From Frigoribacterium faeni (GTDB lineage: Bacteria; Actinomycetota; Actinomycetes; Actinomycetales; Microbacteriaceae), in assembly GCF_011761235.1 (NCBI RefSeq), contig NZ_JAAOYW010000002.1, positions 310,001 through 374,000 on the forward strand: a stretch of DNA of 64,000 nucleotides. The letters are read 5' to 3'. Positions 43,331 to 52,140 of this stretch are shown here, piece by piece. The notes beneath the pieces are model-generated. The model was not told the origin of the DNA, made no database searches, and worked only from the letters and a program-made list of their open reading frames with translations. How positions within the stretch are numbered: the first letter of the stretch is position 1; the number at the start of each line of letters is the position of its first letter. Made by a program: the position numbers and the translations under genes.

Positions 43331-43347
43331 TCGCCTAGGCTAGGCGA
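43331..43347. promoter_or_regulatory. Palindrome over the -10 of the lipoprotein gene
   Basis: TCGCCTAG-G-CTAGGCGA is a perfect 17-bp inverted repeat that includes a TAGGCT -10 (43336-43341) for the plus-strand gene at 43384. Binding of a dimer here would block that promoter. Confidence 0.55.
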
Positions 43348-43383
43348 GAACCCTTGCCGTGAACTGGATCCTGGAGGTCACCC

Positions 43384-44013
43384 GTGCGAGTCGGACCTGT
43401 GCTCGAGACGAACTCGACGGTCGCCCGTGCGCGACGATTCTCCCGCGGGGCGTCGATCACCGCGGTCGCCCTGGCCGTCGTGACCCTGGCCGCGGGCTGC
43501 AACTTCATCAGCCCCCAGCGCACCACGAAGATCTACGACGCCAGCGACGGCACCAGCATCACCGTCGGCGACGTCAAGGTGCGCAACGCCATCGCCCTCA
43601 CCGACGACGGCACCGAGGCCAGCCTCGTCATGACCGTCATCAACGACGGCGACGAGCCCGTCGAGGTGGGCTTCCAGTACGAGACCGGGTCGGGCGACGA
43701 GACGCAGACCGTCGAGGTCGACGCCCGCTCGCAGGTCGACCGCGGCACGAGCACCGACGTCGACCAGCTCGTGATGAGCGACCTCGACGTCACGCCGGGC
43801 CAGCTGCTGCCCGTGTTCGTCCAGTACGGCACCGAGACCGGCAAGACGCTGCAGGTGCCCGTGCTCACCGGCGACCTGCCCGAGTACTCGACGCTGCTGC
43901 CGACCCCCACGCCGAGCGGCGTCACGGTCGAGCCCGGCCAGGGGTCGACCCCGCTGCCCGAGAGCGACGTCCAGGAGTCCGAGCCCAGCCCGTCGGCGAC
44001 GGCCGACCGCTGA
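43384..44013 (+). CDS. Predicted lipoprotein, DUF-type beta domain
   Basis: A 209-residue secreted protein. A positively charged N-terminus and hydrophobic stretch (SITAVALAVVTLAAGC) end in the lipobox LAAGC, so Cys at about residue 39 is expected to be lipidated. The rest reads as a beta-sandwich, with repeated short strands such as SLVMTVINDGDEPVEVGFQYETG, and an acidic Pro/Thr/Ser tail. Proteins of this type flank carD in related genomes, but their role is unknown. GTG start with GGAGG seven bases upstream. Confidence 0.85.
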   Translation: MRVGPVLETNSTVARARRFSRGASITAVALAVVTLAAGCNFISPQRTTKIYDASDGTSITVGDVKVRNAIALTDDGTEASLVMTVINDGDEPVEVGFQYETGSGDETQTVEVDARSQVDRGTSTDVDQLVMSDLDVTPGQLLPVFVQYGTETGKTLQVPVLTGDLPEYSTLLPTPTPSGVTVEPGQGSTPLPESDVQESEPSPSATADR

Positions 44014-44046
44014 CCCGCGGACCCCGCACGTCGACCCCGGCGTGAC

Positions 44047-44083
44047 AGAGGCCCGGCTCCCGCAGACGCGGGGCCGGGCCTCT
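44047..44083. terminator. Bidirectional terminator
   Basis: AGAGGCCCGGC (44047-44057) pairs with GCCGGGCCTCT (44073-44083), between the convergent lipoprotein and response-regulator genes. A short pyrimidine run CTCGTTC follows on plus. Confidence 0.85.
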
Positions 44084-44142
44084 CTCGTTCCGGGCGTCCG
44101 CCCGGCCGTCGGCCAGGCGTCGGCCGGCAGGCGGCCCGGCCG

Positions 44143-44829
44143 TCAGGCCTCGATGCGGTACCCCAGCCCGCGCACGGTCACGAGGGCCTTCGGCTCGGAG
44201 GGCACCGGCTCGATCTTCGAGCGGATCCGCTTGATGTGCACGTCGAGGGTCTTGGTGTCGCCGAAGTAGTCGGAGCCCCAGACCCGGTCGATCAGCTGGC
44301 CGCGGGTGAGCACCCGGCCGGCGTTGCGCATGAGCAGCTCGAGCAGCTCGAACTCCTTGAGCGGCATGGCGACGTCCTCGCCGCGCACGGTGACGACGTG
44401 GCGCTCGACGTCCATGCGGATGTCGCCGGCCTCGAGCACGCCGTCGGCGAGATCGTCGTCGTCGTCGACCCGGCGGCGGAGCACCGCCCGGATGCGGGCG
44501 AGCAGCTCACGCGTCGAGTACGGCTTGGTCACGTAGTCGTCCGCGCCCAGCTCGAGCCCCACGACGATGTCGACCTCGCTGTCCTTCGCGGTCAGCATGA
44601 CGATCGGCACCTGCGACTTCGCGCGCAGCACCCGGCACACCTCGGTGCCGGGGATGCCGGGCAGCATCAGGTCGAGCAGCACGAGGTCGGCGCCCGTCTT
44701 GTCGAAGGCGGCCAGTGCCGAGGGGCCGTCGTCGGCCACCGTGACGTGGTAGCCCTCGCGCTCGAGGATGAACGCCAGGGGCTCGCTGAGCGACTCTTCG
44801 TCCTCGACGATCAGGATGTGCGTTGTCAT
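44143..44829 (-). CDS. OmpR-family response regulator (RegX3/PhoB-like)
   Basis: A 228-residue response regulator. Acidic pocket Glu/Asp in IVEDEES, phospho-acceptor Asp53 in LVLLDLMLPG, Lys in YVTKPYS, then a winged-helix domain with MPLKEFELLELLMRNAGRVLTRGQLIDRVWG and the wing TVRGLGYRIEA (described by segment). The closest type is RegX3/PhoP of the phosphate-starvation response. Its ATG overlaps the kinase stop by four bases (ATGA). phoU and gpmA, both near, have the same neighbourhood in other actinobacteria. Confidence 0.92.
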   Translation of the reverse strand: MTTHILIVEDEESLSEPLAFILEREGYHVTVADDGPSALAAFDKTGADLVLLDLMLPGIPGTEVCRVLRAKSQVPIVMLTAKDSEVDIVVGLELGADDYVTKPYSTRELLARIRAVLRRRVDDDDDLADGVLEAGDIRMDVERHVVTVRGEDVAMPLKEFELLELLMRNAGRVLTRGQLIDRVWGSDYFGDTKTLDVHIKRIRSKIEPVPSEPKALVTVRGLGYRIEA

Positions 44830-46016
44830 CGGGTATCGGTGTCTCCTCGTGTGGTGACCGGGATGGGGACGCTGCGGGTCTCGGGTCGGGCCTCGACCTG
44901 GGGCAGCCGGACGGTGAAGGTCGAGCCGCTGCCGACCTGCGACCAGACGCGAACGTCGCCGCCGTGGTTCTGCACCACGTGCTTGACGATCGCGAGGCCC
45001 AGGCCGGTGCCGCCCGTGCGCCGGGAACGGGCCGGGTCGACGCGGTAGAAGCGCTCGAAGACGCGCTCGAGCTCGTCCTCGGCGATGCCGAAGCCCTGGT
45101 CGGCGACGGCGACCTCGACGGTGCCGTCCGCCCCCGCGGCCAGGCCGACGCCGACCCGCGAGCCGTCGGGCGAGTAGGCGATCGCGTTCGCGACGAGGTT
45201 GTCGACGGCCGTGACGAGCATGGCCTCGTCCCCGAGCACGCGGGCGCTGCGGCCGCCCCGCACGACGAGCTCGACGCCGCGCGCCTCGGCGACGACGCGG
45301 TTGCGGTCGACCGCGGTGTCGACGACCCGGCGCAGGTCGATGACCTGCGAGGCCTCGAGGGCGTCGACCGCCTGCAGGCGCGAGAGCTCGATGATGTCCT
45401 GCGTCAGGCGCCCCAGCCGGTCGGCCTCCTGCGTGAGGCGGCCCGCGAAGTGGCGCACGCGCTCGGGGTCGGCCGAGGCGGCGTCGAGGGCCTCGGCGAG
45501 CAGCCCGACCGCGCCGATGGGCGTCTTGAGCTCGTGGCTGATGTTGGCGACGAAGTCCCGGCGCATGTCGTCCAGGCGCCGCCCCTCCGTGTGGTCCTCG
45601 GCGAGCACGAGCACGTACCGGCCGCCCAGGGCCGCCGCCCGCACCCCGAGCTCGATGGTGGACTCGGAACCGGGGAGGCGCGCGAGGGTGAGCACCGCCT
45701 CCTGCGGTCCGCCCTCGTGGCGCACCAGGCCGACCAGCGCCTCCATCTCGGGGTGCACGAGGTGCTGCTGCGCCGAGACGAGGCCGAGCTGGGTCGCCGC
45801 GGCCGAGGCCTTGAGCACGTTGCCCGAGGGGTCGACGACGAGGCCGGCCGACTCGAGGGCGTCGAGCACGGCGTCGATGCCGTCGGGCAGCGTGCTGTCG
45901 ACGAGGGCGGCGACGCGGGCCGCACGGTGCTGCGCAGCGACGACGACGATCACGATCGTCGCCCCCACGACGGCGCCGAAGAGCAGCGACGCCGGCACCA
46001 GCCAGGCGGAGTCCAT
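44826..46016 (-). CDS. SenX3-like sensor histidine kinase
   Basis: A 396-residue membrane kinase with a single N-terminal helix (residues about 5-28), a PAS-like segment (about 55-140), the H-box FVANISHELKTP with His161, and the ATPase boxes NAIAYSPDG (N), DQGFGI (G1) and GTGLGLAIVKHV (G2). One-helix sensors of this type monitor phosphate together with the Pst transporter and PhoU. The ATG at 46016 is chosen because TATCGT lies 7 bases upstream; a longer frame to 46166 has no start signal. Divergent from phoU over 193 bases that include GTTCAG and GTTAACC half-sites, possible targets of the regulator. Confidence 0.92.
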   Translation of the reverse strand: MDSAWLVPASLLFGAVVGATIVIVVVAAQHRAARVAALVDSTLPDGIDAVLDALESAGLVVDPSGNVLKASAAATQLGLVSAQQHLVHPEMEALVGLVRHEGGPQEAVLTLARLPGSESTIELGVRAAALGGRYVLVLAEDHTEGRRLDDMRRDFVANISHELKTPIGAVGLLAEALDAASADPERVRHFAGRLTQEADRLGRLTQDIIELSRLQAVDALEASQVIDLRRVVDTAVDRNRVVAEARGVELVVRGGRSARVLGDEAMLVTAVDNLVANAIAYSPDGSRVGVGLAAGADGTVEVAVADQGFGIAEDELERVFERFYRVDPARSRRTGGTGLGLAIVKHVVQNHGGDVRVWSQVGSGSTFTVRLPQVEARPETRSVPIPVTTRGDTDTR

Positions 46017-46023
46017 GCCGCCA

Positions 46024-46029
46024 ACGATA
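46024..46029 (-). promoter_or_regulatory. Leaderless -10 (TATCGT) of the sensor kinase
   Basis: TATCGT on minus ends 7 bases before the ATG at 46016, with no Shine-Dalgarno between. Confidence 0.6.
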
Positions 46030-46209
46030 GTGAACGGCGGCTCGGCGGACCGACCGCCCCCTCCCCATCCGCTGTACTTTGGTGATTGTTCAGTCGCTGG
46101 GCACCAGTCGTTAACCTCGACCCCCGAGAGTCGTCTGGACTGTGCGGGCGACGACGTCTGCGGCACGGGCGCTCCGTCGCCCCGACACCACGAGAGGTCC
46201 CATCACCAC

Positions 46210-46863
46210 ATGCGCGAGGTATTCCAGCAGGAGCTGCAAGAGGTGCAGGAGCGCCTCGTCGAGATCGCGGGCCTCGTCGCGGTGTCGATCGCGAACGCCA
46301 CCACCGCCTTCAACGAGTCGAACGTCACGCTGGCCGAGAAGGTCATCGCCGACGACGACCAGATCGACCAGCGCGCCATCGCGCTCGACGAGCTCGCCAT
46401 CGACATCCTGGCCCGCCAGAACCCGGTCGCCCGCGACCTGCGCATCGTCGTGAGCGCCCTGCGAATCAGCTCGTCGCTCGAGCGCATGGGCGACATGGCC
46501 GAGCACATCGCGCAGCTGGCGCGCTACCGGTTCCCCGAGAAGGTCGTGCCGAAGTCGCTGCGCCCCACCTTCAAGGAGCTCGGCGAGCTCGACGTCGCCA
46601 TCGCGAACAAGCTCACCGAGCTGCTCACGACCGAGGACGTCCGCCTCGCCGAGGAGATCCGCAACGACGACGACCGCATCGACGAGCTGCACCTCAGCGT
46701 CTTCGACAAGGTGCTCGGCGAGACCTGGAAGGGCGCCGCCGTCGACACGGTCGACTCGACGCTCGCCTCGCGCTACCACGAGCGCTTCGCCGACCACGCG
46801 GTCTCGATCGCCAAGAAGGTCCAGTACCTCGCCACCGGCGACTGGGTCGCCCCCGAGGTCTGA
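46210..46863 (+). CDS. phoU: Phosphate signalling protein PhoU
   Basis: A 217-residue all-helical protein made of two related three-helix bundles (about 1-100 and 105-205). The metal-site type motifs EKVIADDDQIDQRAIAL and EEIRNDDDRIDELHLSV occur at equivalent positions of the two repeats, with ALRISSSLERMGDMAEHIAQLA between. PhoU restrains the sensor kinase and phosphate uptake. It is transcribed divergently from the kinase. The start codon at 46210 has GAGAGG about 12 bases upstream. Confidence 0.94.
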   Translation: MREVFQQELQEVQERLVEIAGLVAVSIANATTAFNESNVTLAEKVIADDDQIDQRAIALDELAIDILARQNPVARDLRIVVSALRISSSLERMGDMAEHIAQLARYRFPEKVVPKSLRPTFKELGELDVAIANKLTELLTTEDVRLAEEIRNDDDRIDELHLSVFDKVLGETWKGAAVDTVDSTLASRYHERFADHAVSIAKKVQYLATGDWVAPEV

Positions 46864-46897
46864 GCCCCGCCCCTCTCTCTTCGTTCAGGAACCTCGG

Positions 46898-46951
46898 TCC
46901 TGATCCGCGCGACTCAGGACGATCCGGTCCTGAGTCGTGCACGGATCAGGA
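46898..46951 (+). repeat. 54-bp hairpin after phoU, related to cluster C
   Basis: TCCTGATCCG and GACTCAGGAC on the left pair with GTCCTGAGTC and CGGATCAGGA on the right, the two arm halves being separated by 3 and 5 bases. It lies 34 bases after the phoU stop and can serve as its terminator. An additional TCCTGATCC follows at about 46969. Confidence 0.8.
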
Positions 46952-46994
46952 GGCGCGGGTCGGCCGGTCCTGATCCACGCGGCAGGATGGGGGC

Positions 46995-47528
46995 ATGGCC
47001 TCAGTCGCGATCCTCGTCAACGGTCTGCCCGGATCGGGCAAGACCACCGTCTCCGCCACGCTCGCCGGCGTGCTCGGCTGCCCCCTGCTCGCGAAGGACC
47101 CGATCACGGAGGCGCTGGCCGACCTGGCCGGGCCGATGATCGCCCCGCAGGCGCTCGGCTCGATCGCCATGGACACGGTCTGGTCGATGGCGGCCGAGGT
47201 GGAGGCCGGCGTCGTCGTCGACTCGTTCTGGCACCGGCCGCGCGACCTCGAGCACGCCCGGGCCGGGGTGTCGCGGGCAGGGTCGCCGCGGACGCTCGAG
47301 GTGTGGTGCGACGTCGACCCCGACGTGGCCCTGCAGCGCGTCGTCGACCGGCACGCGGCCGGCGGCCGGCACCCGGCGCACGGCACCGTGGAGTCGGCCC
47401 GCGCGTCGTGGCCCGAGTGGGCCGGGGCGGCCGAGCCGCTCGGCGAGTGGCCCGTGATCCGGGTCGACACGAGCACGCCCGTCGACATGGACGACCTCGT
47501 CATGCAGATCAGCGCCCGCTTCGTCTGA
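46995..47528 (+). CDS. P-loop kinase-like protein
   Basis: A 177-residue P-loop protein starting MASVAILVNGLPGSGKTTVSATLA (Walker A GLPGSGKTT at residues 10-18). KDPITEAL, VVVDSFWHRPRD and a late LQRVVDRHAAGGRHP resemble the small-molecule/zeta-toxin-like kinases of the AAA_33 group. The substrate is unknown; chloramphenicol-phosphotransferase-like and nucleotide kinases share this layout. It is a single gene between phoU and the convergent gpmA. CAGGAT lies 6 bases before the ATG, a weak form of the leaderless pattern. Confidence 0.82.
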   Translation: MASVAILVNGLPGSGKTTVSATLAGVLGCPLLAKDPITEALADLAGPMIAPQALGSIAMDTVWSMAAEVEAGVVVDSFWHRPRDLEHARAGVSRAGSPRTLEVWCDVDPDVALQRVVDRHAAGGRHPAHGTVESARASWPEWAGAAEPLGEWPVIRVDTSTPVDMDDLVMQISARFV

Positions 47529-47624
47529 CCGCAGCCCCCGCACCGCGTCGGCGGGGCGCGCCGGACACCGAGGCGCCCCACGACCCAGGGAACGGGCCGC
47601 GGGGCGCGGGGTGATCGGGAGGTG

Positions 47625-48368
47625 CTACTTCTTGCCCTGGTTCGCGACCGCGGCGGCGCCCGCCGCGGCGGCCTCGGGGTCGAGGTAGCGCCCCGGGCCC
47701 GTGGGGCGGAAGTCGTCGTCGAGCTCGTAGACCAGCGGGATGCCCGTGGGGATGTTCAGCTCGCTGATCTCGTCGTCGCTGATGCCGTCGAGGTGCTTCA
47801 CGAGCGCGCGCAGCGAGTTGCCGTGCGCGACGACGAGCGTGACGTCGCCGGCCGCGAGGCTCTCGGTGATGTCGCTCTCCCAGTAGGGGATCATCCGCTC
47901 GATGACGAGGGCGAGCGACTCGGTGCGCGGGGCGTCGACCCCGAGCTCGGCGTAGCGCTTGTCGTGCGCCTGCGAGAACTCGCTGTCGTCGTCGAGCGGG
48001 GGCGGCGGCACGTCGAACGAGCGACGCCAGGTCTGGAACTGCTCGGGGCCGTACTGCTCGAGCGTCTGCGCCTTGTCCTTGCCCTGGAGCGCGCCGTAGT
48101 GGCGCTCGTTGAGGCGCCACGAGCGCTTCACGTCGATCCAGAGGCGGTCGGCCTCGTCGAGGGCGATGTCGGCGGTCTGGATCGCCCGGGTCAGGCGCGA
48201 CGTGTAGAGGATGTCGGGCAGCAGGTCGTGCTCGCGGAGCAGCTCGCCCGCGCGCTTCGCCTCGGCGCGCCCCTGCTCGGTGAGCTTCACGTCGACCCAG
48301 CCGGTGAAGAGGTTCTTGGCGTTCCATTCGCTGTTGCCGTGTCGCAGGAGGATGAGCGTCGAAGTCAT
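47625..48368 (-). CDS. gpmA: 2,3-bisphosphoglycerate-dependent phosphoglycerate mutase
   Basis: A 247-residue glycolytic enzyme that interconverts 3- and 2-phosphoglycerate. The phosphohistidine motif [10 protein letters not shown] (His10), the [11 protein letters not shown] segment, the catalytic [13 protein letters not shown] and the second His in [14 protein letters not shown] are intact, and [11 protein letters not shown] matches the C-terminal substrate region. TACGCT lies 6 bases before the ATG; the 6 bases in between read GGAGGC, so both leaderless and leadered initiation are conceivable. Confidence 0.96.
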   Translation of the reverse strand: MTSTLILLRHGNSEWNAKNLFTGWVDVKLTEQGRAEAKRAGELLREHDLLPDILYTSRLTRAIQTADIALDEADRLWIDVKRSWRLNERHYGALQGKDKAQTLEQYGPEQFQTWRRSFDVPPPPLDDDSEFSQAHDKRYAELGVDAPRTESLALVIERMIPYWESDITESLAAGDVTLVVAHGNSLRALVKHLDGISDDEISELNIPTGIPLVYELDDDFRPTGPGRYLDPEAAAAGAAAVANQGKK

Positions 48369-48409
48369 GCCTCCAGCGTATCGCTGCGACCCGGTGCGAG
48401 AATCGGCTC

Positions 48410-49186
48410 ATGCCCGTCGGATCCGTGACCCGCGGCACCACCGGCACCAACCGCCTCCGTCGGGTCGACCGCTGGATCGCCGCGCACCCTGCCCTGCGTC
48501 GCGCCGACGACCCGCTCGTCGTCGACCTCGGCTACGGGGCGAGCGCGACCACTCCCCTGGAGCTGCACCGGCGCCTCCTGCGGGCCCGCCCCGACGTCGA
48601 GGTGGTCGGCATCGAGATCGAGCCCGAGCGCGTGCGGCGCGCCCAGCTGTCGGCCCGCCCGGGCGTGAGCTTCAGGCTCGGCGGCTTCGAGGTGCCGCTC
48701 GAGGGCGGTCGGCGACCCGCGGTGATCCGCGCGTTCAACGTGCTGCGGCAGTACGACGAGTCGGAGGTCGCGGCGTCGTGGGCCCTGATGACCTCGCGGC
48801 TGCAGCCCGGGGGCGTGCTCGTCGAGGGCACCTGCGACGAGATCGGCCGCGTCTCGAGCTGGGTCGACGTCGACGAGGAGGGGCCCCGCACGTTCACGAT
48901 CTCGCTGCGGCTGGCCTCGCTCGAGCTGCCCTCGATCGTGGCCGAGCGCCTGCCGAAGGCGCTGATCCACCGCAACGTCGCCGGCGAGCGGGTGCACGAC
49001 CTGCTGGTCGACCTCGACCGGGCGTGGGCGGTCGCGGCGCCGCTGTCGGTCTACGGGCCGGTGCAGCGCTGGGTCGCCACTGTCGAGGGGCTGCGCGCGG
49101 CCGGCTGGCCGGTGCGGCACGGGCGCACCCGGTGGCGGCTCGGCGAGCTGACGCTGCCGTGGGACGCGGTGGCGCCGCGCGGCTGA
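48410..49186 (+). CDS. Class I SAM-dependent methyltransferase-like protein
   Basis: A 258-residue protein with the Rossmann signature LVVDLGYGASATTPLELHRRL (motif I DLGxG) at about residue 42, VEVVGIEIEPERVRRAQ (motif II acidic) and VIRAFNVLRQYDESEV in place of the usual motif IV. Its divergence from gpmA over 41 bases is common in this bacterial group. Acceptor substrate is unknown. GAGAAT is located 6 bases before the ATG; there is no Shine-Dalgarno. Confidence 0.85.
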   Translation: MPVGSVTRGTTGTNRLRRVDRWIAAHPALRRADDPLVVDLGYGASATTPLELHRRLLRARPDVEVVGIEIEPERVRRAQLSARPGVSFRLGGFEVPLEGGRRPAVIRAFNVLRQYDESEVAASWALMTSRLQPGGVLVEGTCDEIGRVSSWVDVDEEGPRTFTISLRLASLELPSIVAERLPKALIHRNVAGERVHDLLVDLDRAWAVAAPLSVYGPVQRWVATVEGLRAAGWPVRHGRTRWRLGELTLPWDAVAPRG

Positions 49187-49243
49187 GCCCGCCGCCGGCG
49201 CCGCCCGGCCGGCGCCGCCCGCCAGGCGCCGCTAGGCCCGGCC

Positions 49244-50353
49244 TCAGACCTCGACGAGCCGCCGTCGCGCCTCGGCGTGGTCGAGCCCCGTCGCCATGAG
49301 CAGGTCGACCACGAGCGGCCGCATCATGAGCACCACCATCGCCTCGGTGACGGGCGAGCCCGGGGCCACGACGGCCGGGTCGAGCCGGCCCGCGACGGCG
49401 GCGAGCGCGTCGCGCGCGACCGGCACCCGCTCGACGTCGTCGACGGACTCGCCGAGCACAGCCACGGCCCGGCCGGTGCTCTCGAGCACGTCGGCGAGGC
49501 CGAGCCGGTCGCGGCCGTCGCCGACCACGGTGTCGATGCGCCGGGCGATGACGCGGAGGTTGCGGACGGCGAGGTCGACGTCCTGCCGCAGCTCCTGCTG
49601 CTGGCGCAGGTAGGGCAGGCGGGAACGGAGGAACGGCGACAGCCGCGAGATGGACGTCGCCGACTCGAGGGCGGCGGCCCAGTCGTCGAGCAGCGGCTGC
49701 GTCGAGCGGAGGCGGCGCAGCGCCTCGTCGGCCCGCCGCACGTCGTCGGAGCGGAGCGCGTCGACGAGCGCCGTGAAGGCGGCCGCGAGCTCGGCGAAGA
49801 GGGTGCGGGCGTCGGCGCGGACGAGCCGCAGCGGGTCGCGGGGCACGATCGCGGTCACGGCGAGGGCGACCGCTCCCCCGACGACGCCGTCGACGCTGCG
49901 CACGAACGGGCCGCCGTCGGGATCGGGCAGCAGCATGACGAGCATCGCCTGGGTGGCCGCCGCCGCGGCGAAGCCGGGGCTCGGCGAGCTGAAGCGGGCG
50001 ACCACGAGCACGACGAACAGCACGACGGCGACCTGCCAGAGCCCCTTGCCCAGCACGAGCAGCATCACCTCGCTGAGCGCGATGCCGATGAGGATGCCGA
50101 CGGCGTTCTCGAGCACCACCTTGGGCCGCGCGTCGCGGGCGAGCCCGAGCGACGAGATGGTGATCGTCACGGCGAGCAGGGGCACCGCGTGGCCGAGCGC
50201 GTAGTGGGCGACGGCGTACGACGCGGTGACGGCCACGACGATCTGCACGATCGCGGGCAACGCCGTGGCCGCACGGTGCGCCGGGCCCCGCAGGTCGAGT
50301 CGCCGGGCCGCGCGGGGCGCCGCCGACGCGCCGGGGGCGTGCGGACGCCGCAC
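49244..50353 (-). CDS. FUSC-type membrane protein
   Basis: A 369-residue protein with a membrane block of about six helices (residues 30-170; QIVVAVTASYAVAHYALGHAVPLLAV and LVVARFSSPSPGFAAAAATQAMLV among them) and a cytosolic helical half that contains long charged helices (residues 180-340). This is the aromatic-acid-exporter (ArAE/FUSC) layout, half the size of fused forms. It starts with GTG 6 bases after the stop of the ygfZ-like gene, so it is the last gene of a four-gene operon starting at 52257. Substrate unknown. Confidence 0.85.
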   Translation of the reverse strand: MRRPHAPGASAAPRAARRLDLRGPAHRAATALPAIVQIVVAVTASYAVAHYALGHAVPLLAVTITISSLGLARDARPKVVLENAVGILIGIALSEVMLLVLGKGLWQVAVVLFVVLVVARFSSPSPGFAAAAATQAMLVMLLPDPDGGPFVRSVDGVVGGAVALAVTAIVPRDPLRLVRADARTLFAELAAAFTALVDALRSDDVRRADEALRRLRSTQPLLDDWAAALESATSISRLSPFLRSRLPYLRQQQELRQDVDLAVRNLRVIARRIDTVVGDGRDRLGLADVLESTGRAVAVLGESVDDVERVPVARDALAAVAGRLDPAVVAPGSPVTEAMVVLMMRPLVVDLLMATGLDHAEARRRLVEV

Positions 50354-50359
50354 GACCGG

Positions 50360-51508
50360 CTAGCGGCGGACGGCCCCCAGGCGCGGCAGCCGGGGCACGC
50401 CGGCTGAGGCGCCCGCGGAGGCCGGCACGATCGTCTGCGGAGCGGCGGCGACGACGATGTCGGCCGAGAGGACGGCCAGCGGCGCGTCCTCGTCGGTGGT
50501 GCGCTTGACCAGCGCGAGGGCGATCGGACCGAGCTCGTGGTGCACGGCCGAGCTGGTGACGTGCCCGACCTCGCGCCCCGTGTCGGCGGCGAGCACGACG
50601 GGGTCGCCGTGCGCGGGCAGCACCGAGTCGCTGCCGTCGAGGTGCAGCATGACCAGGCGCCGCGGCGGGTGGCCGATGTTGTGCACCTTGGCCACGGTCT
50701 CTTGACCCCGGTAGCAGCCCTTGGCGAGGTGCACGGCGCTGCGCATCCAGTCGAGCTCGTGCGGGATGCTGCGCTCGTCGACCTCGGTCGAGAGCCGGGG
50801 CCGCCAGGCCTCGATGCGCAGGGCCTCGAGGGCCAGCGTGCCGGCGGCGGGCAGGTCGGAGGCGGCGAGGGCCGCGAGGTCGGCCCGGGCGACGAGCGTC
50901 TCGCGCGCCGTCCACGAGCGACCGGGGTGGTCGTCGGCGTCGGCGTACGAGTGGCCGCCGACGGCGACCTCGGACCAGGGGTCGACCCAGACGACCGGGA
51001 CGCCGGCGGGCGCGAGCACGGGCACCGGCAGCTCGACCTCGCCGAGCGAGCCGAGCGTCGCGACGTCGGCGGTGCGGTCGGCGACCTCGACACGGAGCAT
51101 GAAGCGCATGCGGTCGAGCCAGGCGCGCAGGGGCTCGGCCTCGACGCGGTCGACGAGCAGCCACGTGGTCTCGCCGTCGTCGACGACCCGGGCCGCGTGC
51201 TCGAGGCGCCCGTTGGCGTCGAGCAGCAGGGTCTCGGTCCAGTCGCCGGGGGCCAGGCCGGTGAGGCTCTGGCTCGTGAGCGAGTGCAGCCAGCTCAGGC
51301 GGTCGGGGCCGGAGACGGTGAGCACGCCGCGGCTCGACAGGTCGACGACCGCCGCGCCCCGGGCCAGCGCGCGCTGCTCGGCGACGGGAGTGCCGTAGTG
51401 GGCCGCGACGCCGGTGCCGTCGTCGACGAACCCCTCGCGGGCCGAGAACGGCGAGACGACCGGAGCCGAGGAGGCGTCGGTCGCGTCGCCGAGGTCGGCG
51501 TCAGCCAA
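50360..51508 (-). CDS. ygfZ: YgfZ/GcvT-like folate-binding protein
   Basis: A 382-residue protein of the GcvT-like tetrahydrofolate-binding fold. The decisive motif is KGCYRGQE (in HLAKGCYRGQETVAKVHN) near residue 255; also LDLSSRG-type VVDLSSRGVLTVSGPDRLSWLHSLTSQ near the start. YgfZ proteins support iron-sulfur cluster assembly or repair. The only usable start is TTG at 51508, overlapping the 3' end of the upstream gene by eight bases, so its translation depends on coupling. Confidence 0.92.
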   Translation of the reverse strand: MADADLGDATDASSAPVVSPFSAREGFVDDGTGVAAHYGTPVAEQRALARGAAVVDLSSRGVLTVSGPDRLSWLHSLTSQSLTGLAPGDWTETLLLDANGRLEHAARVVDDGETTWLLVDRVEAEPLRAWLDRMRFMLRVEVADRTADVATLGSLGEVELPVPVLAPAGVPVVWVDPWSEVAVGGHSYADADDHPGRSWTARETLVARADLAALAASDLPAAGTLALEALRIEAWRPRLSTEVDERSIPHELDWMRSAVHLAKGCYRGQETVAKVHNIGHPPRRLVMLHLDGSDSVLPAHGDPVVLAADTGREVGHVTSSAVHHELGPIALALVKRTTDEDAPLAVLSADIVVAAAPQTIVPASAGASAGVPRLPRLGAVRR

Positions 51509-52136
51509 CGCGGGCCAGCCGACCCGACGCGTGCGTGCGCAGTTCTTGCCCGAGGGCCGCGATGTCCCACGCCCAGAGCAGGTCGTTCTCGACCAGCCCG
51601 TACATGCGGGTGGCCGCCGAGTACTCTTTCGCGTTGCTCGAGCGGAGCACCGCGTCGGTCGACAGGTCGATGCGCGGGCCGGCGACGCGGCCGAGGTAGA
51701 GCTCGTTGACCCCGGTGGGGTGCACGAGCTGGACCTCGAGGCCGAAGCCGTCGTCGGGACGCCGCAGGATCTCGACGGTCTGCGCGCTCGCGTAGGGGGC
51801 GACGCCCTGGCCGGGCAGCATGCCCGGGCCGCGGTCGCCCACCTCGGCGGGGCGCTCGAGGCGCCAGAAGCCGGTCTCGCTCGCGAGGGGCGTGCGCTCG
51901 TCGTCGAGCAGCCAGGCGAACGAGCTGTAGTTGAGCCAGGGGGTGCCGTCGTGGCTGAAGCTGATGCGCTGCCCGAACTCGTGGGTGCGGCGCACGGCGG
52001 GGGGCTGGCCGTCGGCCGGGGCGGCGGGGTCGCCCTCGCCGATCTTGTAGTCGACGACGCCGGTGCCCTCCCAGACGCCGATGAGCCACGACAGCGGGAC
52101 GAGCTCGGCCGGCAGGTCGGTGGGGATGTCGATCAC
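51501..52136 (-). CDS. Nitrobindin-like heme-binding beta-barrel protein (FABP family)
   Basis: A 211-residue protein of the THAP4/nitrobindin type. LSWLIGVWEGTGVVDY gives the hallmark GxWxGxG near residue 20, and ISFSHDGTPWLNYSSFAWLLD and ETGFWRLE outline the ten-stranded barrel. The distal helix and C-terminal AATRMYGLVENDLLWAWDIAAL carry the expected histidine-poor but Trp-rich ending. Actinobacterial nitrobindins bind ferric heme and isomerise peroxynitrite. GTG start 4 bases after the small membrane peptide's stop; ygfZ follows with an overlap. Confidence 0.88.
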   Translation of the reverse strand: MIDIPTDLPAELVPLSWLIGVWEGTGVVDYKIGEGDPAAPADGQPPAVRRTHEFGQRISFSHDGTPWLNYSSFAWLLDDERTPLASETGFWRLERPAEVGDRGPGMLPGQGVAPYASAQTVEILRRPDDGFGLEVQLVHPTGVNELYLGRVAGPRIDLSTDAVLRSSNAKEYSAATRMYGLVENDLLWAWDIAALGQELRTHASGRLARVG

Positions 52137-52140
52137 GGGT

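Noticed and set aside
46017-46166. Longer N-terminus of the sensor kinase
   Set aside because: The extension is rich in Pro/Gly/Ser without a signal, and a -10 hexamer sits directly before the ATG at 46016.
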